A DNA stretch of 64,000 nucleotides, taken from an uncultured Anaeroplasmataceae bacterium (GTDB lineage Bacteria > Bacillota_I > Bacilli_A > Acholeplasmatales > Anaeroplasmataceae). A model generated the notes under the pieces. The model worked only from the letters and a program-made list of their open reading frames with translations, had not been told where the DNA came from and ran no database searches. Positions 10,326-19,098 of the stretch are shown here, one piece after another. A program made the translations under genes and the position numbers. The stretch lies in the NCBI GenBank assembly GCA_944325695.1, contig CALVBA010000001.1, positions 51,496-115,495 of the forward strand. Direction: 5' to 3'. The stretch's first letter is position 1, and every line of letters starts with the position of its first letter.

Positions 10326-11057
10326 TTAATTATTTAGAATATTAATTTTCTTATTTTGTAAGAAATATATAACTTGTGTCACTAAAATAACACCAATAAA
10401 GATTATTGGTACTAAAATGAAAACATGGTATGGAGCTTTTATTTGATTTAAAAGGGGAATTCCATCTGGACTAGCAAGTCCAATATAATTAGTTCCACGA
10501 ATTGTATTTGCGATAAAAGCTAAAGATATCATAATAATAAAACCAATTGTTGTGGCTTTAATATGTTCTTTTAACTTAGGCATTTTATAAACTTTCATCA
10601 ATAATAAAATTTGTAGAATCATTAATCCATGACTAAACATCGATTGCACGCTCATTAAATGAATTCCACCATAGTCGTAGAAAACCCATAACGGGTAAAT
10701 CATTACTCCAATTCCACCTAATAATGCACATGCTGATATAAAGGGATATAATTTTTCTTTTTTAAATAAAATAATGAAAGGCATGAATAAGCATACTTGA
10801 TTACAAATGTCAAATCTAAAAATTCTTAAACTTTGATCGCGATAAATAAACCACCAAATCATTCTAAAAATTTCTAACCCTAAGATAATTTTTGCTACAT
10901 TGCAAACGTTTTTCTCACTTTTATCTACTTTTAACATGACGATAATAATCATAATAATATTTAAACCGGATAAAATAAAATGTTCTAGTGTAAAAAGTTT
11001 ATTTTCGGGTTGAAAATAATCACCATAAGCTATAAACCACTTATAAAATTCGTACAT
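10326..11057 (-). CDS. YwaF/TMEM164-like integral membrane protein
   Basis: A 243-residue protein with about seven hydrophobic segments. The block FDICNQVCLFMPFIILFKKEKL followed by SACALLGGIGVMIYP resembles the conserved core of the YwaF (TIGR02206, TMEM164-like) family, and SMFSHGLMILQILLL supplies the conserved His. Function is unknown. A longer frame reaches 11147, but the ATG at 11057 is seven bases after AAAGGATG and begins MYEFYKW, so it is the likely start. The gene faces away from its plus-strand neighbour at 11136, and the two share a short divergent promoter region. Confidence 0.65.
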   Translation of the reverse strand: MYEFYKWFIAYGDYFQPENKLFTLEHFILSGLNIIMIIIVMLKVDKSEKNVCNVAKIILGLEIFRMIWWFIYRDQSLRIFRFDICNQVCLFMPFIILFKKEKLYPFISACALLGGIGVMIYPLWVFYDYGGIHLMSVQSMFSHGLMILQILLLMKVYKMPKLKEHIKATTIGFIIMISLAFIANTIRGTNYIGLASPDGIPLLNQIKAPYHVFILVPIIFIGVILVTQVIYFLQNKKINILNN

Positions 11058-11112
11058 GAATTCACATCCTTTATAATTAATAATTGTAGTATGAAAAAAA
11101 GATATTATAATG

Positions 11113-11135
11113 TATAATATACTAGGGTGATTTAT
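11113..11135 (+). promoter_or_regulatory. -10 box with minimal leader before the 11136 gene
   Basis: TATAAT at 11113-11118 is followed seven bases later by the Shine-Dalgarno GGTGAT at 11126-11131. The predicted transcript would start at or beside the Shine-Dalgarno, leaving a leader of about 11 bases. Confidence 0.5.
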
Positions 11136-11525
11136 TTGAATCAACAAATAAAAATATTATGTTTGTCAGTAATACTTATTTCCTTAATATCATACATTGT
11201 ATTTATTATATTTTACAATAGAAATAAAAGCAATAACTTATATTTGAAAACAAAGAAAACTTGTGATAATCTTTTTAAATGGAAAATTTTACTTTTTATA
11301 ATTTTTATCATTTTGATAAGTAACGTAAGTGAACAAATATTAATATTAAATTCAACAAGTACCAGTATTTTTGTAGTATTATTTATTTTATTTTTTATAA
11401 TATTACATATTATCCGTATTTTAATGTATAAAAAGAAATGGTTATTTTATTATAGTTTTTTCAAGCTGATTACTATTTTATCGATTGATTCATTGATGAT
11501 TGCTAGTATTTTTACTATTGTATAG
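11136..11525 (+). CDS. Small polytopic membrane protein of unknown function
   Basis: A 129-residue protein, 131 if translation began at an in-frame GTG (11127) that is itself part of the Shine-Dalgarno. TTG at 11136, four bases after GGTGAT, is the better start. Four hydrophobic stretches (about residues 6-25, 48-66, 72-92 and 105-127) dominate, separated by Lys- and Asn-rich loops. No family is recognised. The AAC(3)-like gene follows 11 bases after its stop, so the pair is probably one operon. Confidence 0.6.
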   Translation: MNQQIKILCLSVILISLISYIVFIIFYNRNKSNNLYLKTKKTCDNLFKWKILLFIIFIILISNVSEQILILNSTSTSIFVVLFILFFIILHIIRILMYKKKWLFYYSFFKLITILSIDSLMIASIFTIV

Positions 11526-11536
11526 GAGGTATAAAA

Positions 11537-12316
11537 ATGCATACATATAATTCGTTATATCGTCAAATTGCTGACTTAGGACTAAAAAAAGATGATACAT
11601 TGTTAATCCATTCATCGCTAAAAAGCGTTGGTGAAATCGAGGGTGGAGCTGAAACACTTCTTGAAGCTTTAGAAGATTATTTTAAAGATGGATTATTGAT
11701 TTTTCCGACCCATACTTGGAGTTACATTCAAAAAGACGGCGATGTATTTGATAAAGTTAATAGTGATTCATGTGTAGGAGCTTTGACTAACATTGCTCGC
11801 AAAAGACAAGGTTATTATCGCAGTAACCACCCAACACATTCGGTTTGTGCCAAAGGGAATAAAGCATATGAATATGTGCAATTAGATAACGAAACATCAA
11901 CGCCAACAAAACCAGATGGATGTTTTGGAATATTAAAAGATATCAATGGATATATTTTGTTTTTAGGGGCAAAATTATCTAAAAATACTTTTGTTCATAG
12001 CATAGAAGAGGCGATGAATGTCCCTAATCGTTTTACGGATAAAAAATTTAATTTTATTACTTTAATGGAAGATGGTACGAAAAAAGAATATCAAACATAT
12101 CGTCATTATAATAAAGAGTGTCCGCATATTTCAGATAACTATGAGAAATTACTACCATTTTTCTTAGAAAAGAATATTGCTCAAAAACATCAAATTGGTG
12201 ATGCAGAGTGTTATTTAGTTGATGCTAAAAAATGTTTTGATTTTGTATGTGATATTTTAAATCAAGACATCGATGCTTTATCAACAAATAAAGATATTAA
12301 AAATTTAATAAGATAA
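11537..12316 (+). CDS. AAC(3)-family N-acetyltransferase (YokD-like)
   Basis: A 259-residue protein of the aminoglycoside 3-N-acetyltransferase fold. It shows LLIHSSLKSVGEIEGGAETLLEAL near the N-terminus, FPTHTWSY, RSNHPTHSVCAKG (the conserved HPTHS segment), CFGILKDINGYILFLGA and NTFVHSIEE. The family transfers acetyl from acetyl-CoA to amines. Chromosomal members such as YokD may act on substrates other than antibiotics, so resistance should not be assumed. The Shine-Dalgarno is AGGAGGT. It lies directly after a small membrane protein and ends at a terminator. Confidence 0.85.
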   Translation: MHTYNSLYRQIADLGLKKDDTLLIHSSLKSVGEIEGGAETLLEALEDYFKDGLLIFPTHTWSYIQKDGDVFDKVNSDSCVGALTNIARKRQGYYRSNHPTHSVCAKGNKAYEYVQLDNETSTPTKPDGCFGILKDINGYILFLGAKLSKNTFVHSIEEAMNVPNRFTDKKFNFITLMEDGTKKEYQTYRHYNKECPHISDNYEKLLPFFLEKNIAQKHQIGDAECYLVDAKKCFDFVCDILNQDIDALSTNKDIKNLIR

Positions 12317-12323
12317 TAAAAAT

Positions 12324-12356
12324 CTTGAAAAGGATGAAAACTTTTCGAGTTTTTTT
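12324..12356 (+). terminator. Rho-independent terminator after the AAC(3)-like gene
   Basis: A nine-base stem CTTGAAAAG/CTTTTCGAG (one G-T pair) is followed by seven T. Confidence 0.8.
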
Positions 12357-12441
12357 ATTTTTAAATATATTTTTTCTTTTAATAAAACAAGATTGTTTTT
12401 AAATTCGTAAAATGATATAATTTTTTAAGGATGTGATTATT

Positions 12442-13167
12442 ATGCTTTTGTCATTAACTAATTATTTAAATGAAATGCAGATAGAAGCTAATGACAAAAT
12501 CACTGACTTGATAAAAAAATATGCAGATGATATAGTTTATAAAATCGTTTCAAAAGGATTTGATAAAATAGTATATATTGGTAAGGAATTTTACCGTATA
12601 AATATAATTAATGACCATTTAAAGCGATTTATTATTTTAGGATTCAAAGATAAAATTACAATTCAGAACGCTTTTTACATAATTGAAAAGGATTATTTTT
12701 TACTTGATGAAAACACCTTTTACTGTAATAAAAATAATTTGTTGCCGCTTTTTATATGCTATATAATATTAAAAGTTGAGACAATATTATTTAATAAATC
12801 ATCTTATCAACTTGATTTTTTTAAAGAAGAATATCTATTAGATGTTTATAATTTAGAAAGGTTAAAAATCAAAGGGCGCATTTTGATTGTTACAAATGAT
12901 AAATATGATTTAGCTTACTCTTTAAGATCAAAGTTATTAACAAAAGATATTGATATTATTTTATATAATGATTATTTAAAGCTTAATTATTTTACTAAAT
13001 CGATTTATAAACATATTTTTTATTATGGGATTAAATGTATGGAGGAAAATAAAAATATTATCCAAATATATATCGAAAATAAGCATAATATTTATCACAA
13101 ACTCTACGAACATTTATATTATTCGTATTGTAATCAATTTATAGTGAATTTTATTTTAGGAGAGTAA
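12442..13167 (+). CDS. Protein of unknown function
   Basis: A 241-residue soluble-looking protein, very rich in Ile, Lys, Tyr and Asn. An N-terminal helix (LTNYLNEMQIEANDKITDLIKKYAD) is followed by alternating strand and helix segments such as FDKIVYIGKEFYRINII and IKGRILIVTNDKYDLAYSLRSKLLTKDIDIIL. The layout vaguely suggests a degenerate Rossmann-like (SIS-type) domain, but I cannot assign a family. ATG at 12442 lies three to four bases after AAGGATGTGAT; an in-frame GTG at 12433 is less likely. The MATE exporter gene starts three bases after the stop, so the two are probably coexpressed. Confidence 0.6.
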   Translation: MLLSLTNYLNEMQIEANDKITDLIKKYADDIVYKIVSKGFDKIVYIGKEFYRINIINDHLKRFIILGFKDKITIQNAFYIIEKDYFLLDENTFYCNKNNLLPLFICYIILKVETILFNKSSYQLDFFKEEYLLDVYNLERLKIKGRILIVTNDKYDLAYSLRSKLLTKDIDIILYNDYLKLNYFTKSIYKHIFYYGIKCMEENKNIIQIYIENKHNIYHKLYEHLYYSYCNQFIVNFILGE

Positions 13168-13170
13168 TTT

Positions 13171-14544
13171 ATGGAAAAAGATAGTATTATGAGTAATAAA
13201 TATATCTTCATTTTGTCAGTTCCTATTTTTATCGAATTATTTATGCAAGTGCTAGTTAATAATGTCGATCAAATTATGTTATCGCAATTACCAAAAGATG
13301 TCTCTGATATTTATGTTAATGCTGTTGGACAGACGAATACTGTTTTGAATGTTTTTATAATGTTTTTTAGTGTTTTTTCAGCAGCTTCAATTATATTAAT
13401 TAGTCAATATAAAGGGGCTAAGGATAAAGAAAGAGAAAACAGAGTATATACGATGGCACTTGTAATAAACATTGTTTTTTCGATTGTGATTGGAATCATT
13501 TTAGTTTTATTCTGTCGTCATTTTTTTATGTGGATGCAAGTAGATGATAAGGTTTTAGACAGTGCTTGTACATATATGCGTATTAATGCTATATTTATAA
13601 TTTTACCATCACTTATTACGTTATTTTCTGGTTTTTTAAGAAGTAATGAGTTAATGATGCAGTCGTTGGCGATAAGTATTTTAGTAAATATTTTAAATAT
13701 TATATTTAATGCCTTATTAATTAATGGTTTAACAATTAATGGAATTAACATTATTCCTCGACTTGAATTAACTGGTGCAGCGTTAGGCTCAGTTTTTGCT
13801 CGTTTAATTGGGGTTATTATACTGATATATCTAATAATTAAGAAAGCAAATATTCATATTAAATTAAAAGCTTTATCAAAAGAAACTTTAAAAAAGATCT
13901 TTCAAGTTGGTTTACCAAGTGGAGGAGAAGCTTTATCATATAATGTAAGCCAAATTGTTATTTTAATTATTATTAATTTAATTGCAAGAAAAGAAAATGA
14001 TTTAAGTATTGCTAATACAAAAATGTATGTATATATTCTTGCTAATATTACATACTTATTTGCCTCAGCATTTTCACAAGGGATGCAAATTATTATTGGT
14101 CGCTTATTAGGAGCGCGCCGAATTGAAGATGCTGAAAATAGAGTTTGGTATACGGTTAAATCTAGTTACTTTGTATCAACTGCTATATCGATTTTTATGT
14201 TTATTTTTTCTTATCAAGTTTTAGGTATTTTTACTGATAATCAAGCTATTTTAGAATTAGGAAGACAAATTTTATTCGTGGAAATCTTTTTAGAAATGGG
14301 TCGTGCATTTAATATCGTGTTAGTTCGTGCTTTACAAACAAGTGGAGACATCATGTTCCCAACGACGACAGCCATTATTTTTTGTTGGGCAGTTGCAGTT
14401 TTAGGTTCATACTTCTTTGGTTACGTACTTGGTATGGGTCTTATTGGCGTTTGGATTGCTATGACTTTAGATGAAATTTTTAGAGCTATTATTTTCTGCA
14501 TAAGATTTAAAAAAGGAAAATGGCGAGAAATCGAACTAATTTAA
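13171..14544 (+). CDS. MATE family efflux transporter
   Basis: A 457-residue protein with twelve predicted membrane helices in two related halves, typical of the NorM/DinF-type multidrug and toxic compound extrusion family. Landmarks are VPIFIELFMQVLVNNVDQIMLS in helix 1, GFLRSNELMMQSL in the first half, LPSGGEALSYNVSQIVILI at the start of the second half and FNIVLVRALQTSGDIMFPTTTAII. Such transporters export organic cations by Na+ or H+ antiport; the substrate is not predictable. The Shine-Dalgarno AGGAG precedes ATG. A strong terminator closes the two-gene unit. Confidence 0.9.
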   Translation: MEKDSIMSNKYIFILSVPIFIELFMQVLVNNVDQIMLSQLPKDVSDIYVNAVGQTNTVLNVFIMFFSVFSAASIILISQYKGAKDKERENRVYTMALVINIVFSIVIGIILVLFCRHFFMWMQVDDKVLDSACTYMRINAIFIILPSLITLFSGFLRSNELMMQSLAISILVNILNIIFNALLINGLTINGINIIPRLELTGAALGSVFARLIGVIILIYLIIKKANIHIKLKALSKETLKKIFQVGLPSGGEALSYNVSQIVILIIINLIARKENDLSIANTKMYVYILANITYLFASAFSQGMQIIIGRLLGARRIEDAENRVWYTVKSSYFVSTAISIFMFIFSYQVLGIFTDNQAILELGRQILFVEIFLEMGRAFNIVLVRALQTSGDIMFPTTTAIIFCWAVAVLGSYFFGYVLGMGLIGVWIAMTLDEIFRAIIFCIRFKKGKWREIELI

Positions 14545-14556
14545 TTATAAAAACAA

Positions 14557-14587
14557 AACCTTTTCACTTAGAAAAGGTTATTTTTTT
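14557..14587 (+). terminator. Rho-independent terminator after the MATE gene
   Basis: A perfect nine-base stem AACCTTTTC/GAAAAGGTT around loop ACTTA is followed by ATTTTTTT. Confidence 0.9.
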
Positions 14588-14603
14588 ACATCTAATTTAC
14601 ATT

Positions 14604-14618
14604 AATAAAGCGTTTTCA
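14604..14618 (+). promoter_or_regulatory. Partial cre-like site upstream of the uxu operon promoter
   Basis: The segment AATAAAGCGTTTTCA matches the catabolite responsive element consensus except at the second and third positions. It lies about 30 bases upstream of the -35 box. Confidence 0.35.
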
Positions 14619-14647
14619 AAAATATTGAAAATTTTTTCATTTTATAG

Positions 14648-14676
14648 TTGACAAATAAAAGAGCTCGTTATATACT
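14648..14676 (+). promoter_or_regulatory. Sigma-A promoter of the permease-uxuAB operon
   Basis: A perfect TTGACA (14648-14653), a 17-base spacer and TATACT (14671-14676). Transcription should start near 14683, leaving a leader of about 105 bases that contains a cre site and a palindrome. Confidence 0.9.
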
Positions 14677-14687
14677 GAAGACGTATA

Positions 14688-14702
14688 TTGTAATCGTTTT
14701 CA
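14688..14702 (+). promoter_or_regulatory. Catabolite responsive element (cre) for CcpA
   Basis: TTGTAATCGTTTTCA fits WTGNAANCGNWNNCW at every position. It begins about five bases after the predicted transcription start, a location where bound CcpA represses, so preferred sugars should shut the operon down. Confidence 0.8.
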
Positions 14703-14708
14703 ATAGAC

Positions 14709-14754
14709 AAAAGATTAATTAATTTTTACCTAGGAAAATAATTAATCATCTTTT
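14709..14754 (+). repeat. Imperfect palindrome in the operon leader
   Basis: The arms AAAAGAT...TTAATTA and TAATTAAT...ATCTTTT surround a central CCTAGG. The right arm is not followed by a T run (CTTTTGGAC), so it is unlike a terminator. It could be an operator for a specific regulator or an RNA hairpin in the leader. Confidence 0.6.
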
Positions 14755-14789
14755 GGACATAATATTTTTAGAGAAAGAAGGAAAAAAGC

Positions 14790-16235
14790 ATGAGTTTAGA
14801 TTTTGTTTTGGGAATCATTTTGATTCTAACGTTCTTTGGTATGGTTTATTACTGTATTAAAGGACACAACTTAATGATTGGGTTCTTCGTCATGACTGTT
14901 TTATGGGTTTCAATTGCTCTAATAGGTAATGCCGTAACGCCTAATCAAAATATTATTGATAAAATTGGATTAGTAACTGATGTAGGTGTTTGGGGACAAA
15001 TTCGAGGTGTCTTGAAAAATGTTTTCCAAGATGGACCACAAGGATATGGGTCATCTATTTTAGTTAATATTTTCTTTGGTGCGTTCTTTGGACGTGTTTT
15101 AGTTGAAACTAATATCGCTTCTACATTAATTCGTAAGGTTGTTGAGTTAGGTGGGGACCGTCCTCGCATTACTTTGGCATTATTATGTATTGTAACAGCT
15201 TTATTATTTACATCAATGACAGGAATTGGTCCGGTTATTTCAATTGCCGTTATTATTGTACCAATTTTATTAACATTAGGGATTTCTGCACCTGTAACAT
15301 TGTTTGCTTTTATGGGATCAATTATGGCTGGTATCTTTGCAAATATGACTAACTTTGCTCAATATATTGGTATTTATGCAGGTATTTTTGAAGATGCTTC
15401 AAGTTTTGGATACAAAGATTATGCTTGGATTGGTTGGTCAGGGCTTGCGGTTACACTTGTAGTTGTTTTGATTATTTCAAATATTGCATTATCATTTTCT
15501 AAAACAACTCACGCATGGGCAGCTAAAATGCCTGAAAACAACAAAATAACTTATCGTGGTGTTGAATATATTGTTGAACCAGATAATCGTAAGAGTACAA
15601 TTGAAAATGCACCATTTTATTCATGGTTATCGATTATTCTACCTGTTTTACTAGTTGTTTTATTTGATCTTCCAATTATCTTATCATTTATTATTGCATC
15701 ATTATACGCATTAATAACATGTAAAAAATTAAATGGTGGATTTAAAGGTGTTTGTCGTACAATGTCTAGATTATTCACTGATGGTGGTGTAGACGTGGCG
15801 CCAATGCTAGGGTTCTTATTATGTTTAGCTATGTTTAATAATGCTGCTAACTTCGTTGCACCTTACTTCCAAGCTGTTTTAGGTGATTTAATTCCAAGTT
15901 CAGCGTTATCAATTGCTATTTTATTTGCAGTATTCACACCATTAGGATTCTTCCGTGGACCACTTAACTTAGTAGGATGCGGTGCTGCAATGGTTTCAAT
16001 TTTTAAAGCTGTAGTTCCGGGTATTCCAGTGGAATTCTTATTCCCATTATTCGCAATTACAACTGTTGCTCCTCAACACTTAGACGTTACTCAATCTTGG
16101 GTAGCTTGGGGATTTGGATATACTAAAGTTTCAACTAAAGATTACTTAAAAATGTCAATTCCAACAGGATGGATTGTTGGTATTGTGATGGTAGCAATAG
16201 TTTACTTTGTATGTTTAGGCCAAAATATTATTTAG
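14790..16235 (+). CDS. CitMHS/GntP-like carboxylate permease
   Basis: A 481-residue transporter with about twelve membrane helices. The half LVNIFFGAFFGRVLVETNIASTLIRKVVELGGDRPRITLAL, then FTSMTGIGPVISIAVIIVPILLTLGIS, resembles the GntP and citrate-metal symporter (CitMHS) families, in which protons drive uptake of sugar acids or carboxylates. The C-terminal part has FFRGPLNLVGCGAAM. Family choice between the two is not firm. It is the first gene of a unit that ends with uxuA and uxuB, so a sugar acid or uronate-derived compound is the plausible cargo. The Shine-Dalgarno is AGAAAGAAGG, nine bases before ATG. Expression is presumably controlled by the cre site upstream. Confidence 0.75.
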   Translation: MSLDFVLGIILILTFFGMVYYCIKGHNLMIGFFVMTVLWVSIALIGNAVTPNQNIIDKIGLVTDVGVWGQIRGVLKNVFQDGPQGYGSSILVNIFFGAFFGRVLVETNIASTLIRKVVELGGDRPRITLALLCIVTALLFTSMTGIGPVISIAVIIVPILLTLGISAPVTLFAFMGSIMAGIFANMTNFAQYIGIYAGIFEDASSFGYKDYAWIGWSGLAVTLVVVLIISNIALSFSKTTHAWAAKMPENNKITYRGVEYIVEPDNRKSTIENAPFYSWLSIILPVLLVVLFDLPIILSFIIASLYALITCKKLNGGFKGVCRTMSRLFTDGGVDVAPMLGFLLCLAMFNNAANFVAPYFQAVLGDLIPSSALSIAILFAVFTPLGFFRGPLNLVGCGAAMVSIFKAVVPGIPVEFLFPLFAITTVAPQHLDVTQSWVAWGFGYTKVSTKDYLKMSIPTGWIVGIVMVAIVYFVCLGQNII

Positions 16236-16249
16236 TAGGAGGGTTATAA

Positions 16250-18376
16250 ATGTCAAGAACAGTTCGTATGGGAATCGATGTTGGTGGTACACATACTAAA
16301 GCAGTTGCCATTGATAATGAGACTCATGAAATTATAGGAAAATCATCTGTTAAAACAACTCATGACGACAAAGCTGGGGTTGCAACAGGTGTAGTAGAAT
16401 CATTTAAAAAATGTTTAAAGGAAAATAATATTGATCCAAAAGATGTTGTGTTTGTTGCACACTCAACTACACAGGCTACAAATGCTTTAATTGAAGGGGA
16501 TGTAGCGAACGTAGGTATTATTGGAATGGGTCGTGGATTTGGAGAAGGGTTATTTGCTCGCGTCCAAACATCTTTAAGACATATCAACATTGATAAATCT
16601 TCAGGTAAAAAAATTAATATCGTATCGACTTATTTAAATGTTAACAAATTAACTGATGAAGCAATTCAAAACGCTATTGATTATTTAAAGAGTAAAAATG
16701 TTGAGGTTGTTGTTCCATCTCTTGCATTTGGTGTAGATGGAGATTACTTTGAAGAATTAGTTGCCCAACGAGCAGCTGAAAACGGATTAAAAGTAACAAC
16801 AGCATCAGGAATTACTAAACTTTATGGTTTAACAAGAAGAACAAGAACTGCAGCTATTAACGGTGCTATTCTTCCAAAAATGCTTAATACAGCAAATTCA
16901 ACTGAAGAAGCTGTGCGAAATGCTGGTGTAAAAGTTCCACTTATGATCATGCGTGGTGATGGTGGAGTTATGGAAATTAATGAAATGAAAAAACGTCCAG
17001 TTTTAACAATGCTTTCAGGACCAGCAGCTTCAGTTATGGGATCTTTAATGTATTTACGTGCATCTAATGGTGTTTATTTTGAAGTAGGAGGAACAACAAC
17101 TAATATCGGAGTTATCAAAAATGGACGTCCAGCTATTGATTACTCTGAGGTAGGTGGATATAAAACATATATTTCATCTTTAGATGTAAAAGTATTAGGA
17201 GTAGCTGGAGGATCAATGGTTCGTGCTAATAAGCAAGGTGTTATTGATGTAGGACCACGTTCAGCACATATCGCTGGATTAGAATATAGTGTTTATTCGA
17301 AAACAGAAGATATTAAAGGTGCTAAAGTTGAATTCTTTAGTCCTAAAAAAGGTGATCCAGCTGATTATGTAAGAATCGCTTTAGATAATGGTAAAAAAGT
17401 TACAATTACCAATTCATGTGCTGCAAACGTCTTAGGATTAGTTAAAAAAGAACATTTCTCATATGGGAACAAGGATGCAGCATATTTAGCGATTAAAGCA
17501 TTAGCAGATTATTGTGGAAAATCAGTAGAAGATATTTGTACAGAAATAATGGAAAGAAGTTATGCTAAAATAGAACCAGTTATTAATGGTTTAGCTAATA
17601 AATATCGATTAGAAAAAGATCAAATTTCACTTGTTGGAGTTGGTGGGGGAGCCTCTTCATTAATTGTATATTTTGCTGAAAAGATGGGATTAAATTATTC
17701 AATTCCTGAAAATGCAGAAGTAATTTCTTCAATTGGAGTTGCTTTAGCAATGGTTCGAGATGTCGTAGAACGTGTTATTCCATCACCAACTAAAGAAGAC
17801 ATTAGACAAATTAAAATGGAAGCCATTAACAAGGCTATTGAATCTGGTGCTACAGCAGAATCAGTAGATGTACATATTGAAATTGATGCACAAACTTCAA
17901 AAGTTACTGCTATTGCTACAGGTTCAACAGAAGTTAAAACATCATCAATGTTAACAGAATGCACTGAAGAAGAAGCTTTAGAAATCGCAGCTAAAGATCT
18001 AAAAACAGCTAAAGAAAATGTACATTTAGTAAGTAAAACAGACTTCTTCTACGTATTTGGTAATGGTGATGACAAGGGGCAAGCTATCCGTATTATCGAT
18101 AAAAAAGGATTTATTCGCGTTCAACGAGGAAACGCTATTGTGGAAAAAACAACAGCGCGTGATTATTTAGAAGTTGTTCGTAGATTATGGAATGATATGG
18201 CAGTTTATAAAACTGAATTAATTCAACGTCCAGAATACTATTTATGTATTGGAGCTAAAGTAATGGATTTCCAAGCAATTGAGTTATCGCAACTAGAAGT
18301 ATTAATGGAAATTGAAGTATCAACATTAAGTGTTGATGCAGATGTTTTAGTTGTTGCTGCTAATAATAAATATTAA
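16250..18376 (+). CDS. Hydantoinase/oxoprolinase-family protein (HyuA-like)
   Basis: A 708-residue protein with an ASKHA-type phosphate-binding motif MGIDVGGTHTKAVAID at the N-terminus, HSTTQATNALIEG, RTRTAAINGAILPKM, MLSGPAASVMGS and EVGGTTTNIG, all typical of the hydantoinase A/oxoprolinase group, which uses ATP to open lactam or imide rings. GVGGGASSLIVYFAEK forms the second half of the fold. A C-terminal region of about 180 residues (from about 530) is not typical of the HyuA subunit, and there is no HyuB partner nearby. Its position between a carboxylate permease and hexuronate genes suggests a role in degrading a sugar acid derivative, but the substrate is unknown. AGGAGG precedes ATG. 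Confidence 0.8.
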   Translation: MSRTVRMGIDVGGTHTKAVAIDNETHEIIGKSSVKTTHDDKAGVATGVVESFKKCLKENNIDPKDVVFVAHSTTQATNALIEGDVANVGIIGMGRGFGEGLFARVQTSLRHINIDKSSGKKINIVSTYLNVNKLTDEAIQNAIDYLKSKNVEVVVPSLAFGVDGDYFEELVAQRAAENGLKVTTASGITKLYGLTRRTRTAAINGAILPKMLNTANSTEEAVRNAGVKVPLMIMRGDGGVMEINEMKKRPVLTMLSGPAASVMGSLMYLRASNGVYFEVGGTTTNIGVIKNGRPAIDYSEVGGYKTYISSLDVKVLGVAGGSMVRANKQGVIDVGPRSAHIAGLEYSVYSKTEDIKGAKVEFFSPKKGDPADYVRIALDNGKKVTITNSCAANVLGLVKKEHFSYGNKDAAYLAIKALADYCGKSVEDICTEIMERSYAKIEPVINGLANKYRLEKDQISLVGVGGGASSLIVYFAEKMGLNYSIPENAEVISSIGVALAMVRDVVERVIPSPTKEDIRQIKMEAINKAIESGATAESVDVHIEIDAQTSKVTAIATGSTEVKTSSMLTECTEEEALEIAAKDLKTAKENVHLVSKTDFFYVFGNGDDKGQAIRIIDKKGFIRVQRGNAIVEKTTARDYLEVVRRLWNDMAVYKTELIQRPEYYLCIGAKVMDFQAIELSQLEVLMEIEVSTLSVDADVLVVAANNKY

Positions 18377-18390
18377 GAGGTGTCTTATTT

Positions 18391-19098
18391 GTGGAAGCAA
18401 ACATTAATTTAGAAACAATGTTAATCAAGGCCATGCATTTAGATGATATTGTGTTTGGTTATCAGGCTTTTGGCAGAGAAAATCTAGTGAATAAAATCAG
18501 TGATAAAGATCAAATTAATATGATAAAAAAGGCAATTGCTAGTGGTAAATCTTTAGCAAAAGAGATTAAAGCAAAGTATAATTTTAATAATTTAGAAGAG
18601 TTGTCATCAAAATTAAAGGTTAAAATAACTTATAGCGATAAAACTTATGACCAAGCTAATATGTTATTGTTTGCTTTCTACAATTCTAAAAATTTAATAA
18701 CAATAAACAAGAAAGCCGTTGATACGGCTCTGTCTTTTAAGGAAATGAAAACCTTAAGCAAAGATTATTTTTCTAAGAAAACCGTAACTAATCTTTTAAT
18801 TGGACACGAAATATATCATTTCTTAGAAAATAATAATAAAAACTTATACTCTAATACAGAAAGAATTACACTATTTAAAATTTTCAAATGGCAATATCGC
18901 GCTAGAATTCATATTTTAGGTGAAATTGCAGCGATGAGTTTTGCTAAAGAACTTAATAATGTTACTTATAATCCGTTTATTTTGGATATCTTATTAGTGT
19001 ACGGATTTAATAAATCAAGTGCCAGTGCTTTATATCAGGACTTGATATTATCCGAAGAAAGAGTAAACTCTATTATGGAAGGGAATGATGATAAATGA
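18391..19098 (+). CDS. HExxH-containing protein, possibly ImmA/IrrE-like (M78)
   Basis: A 235-residue protein without membrane segments. Around residue 139 it has LLIGHEIYHFLEN, an HExxH zinc-protease signature, and about 35 residues later GEIAAMSFAKELN, which resembles the third-ligand helix (E..A..FA..L) of ImmA/IrrE peptidases. These enzymes often cleave a repressor. The N-terminal half (MEANINLETMLIKAM and following) is not recognised. The start is GTG after AGAGGTG. The stop overlaps the uxuA start by four bases (ATGA), so it is cotranslated with uxuA. A regulatory role in the uronate operon is inference. Confidence 0.55.
   Translation: MEANINLETMLIKAMHLDDIVFGYQAFGRENLVNKISDKDQINMIKKAIASGKSLAKEIKAKYNFNNLEELSSKLKVKITYSDKTYDQANMLLFAFYNSKNLITINKKAVDTALSFKEMKTLSKDYFSKKTVTNLLIGHEIYHFLENNNKNLYSNTERITLFKIFKWQYRARIHILGEIAAMSFAKELNNVTYNPFILDILLVYGFNKSSASALYQDLILSEERVNSIMEGNDDK

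Noticed and set aside
14709..14754. Palindrome in the uxu leader as a terminator
   Set aside because: There is no T run after it, and it lies inside a leader that must be transcribed into the permease gene.
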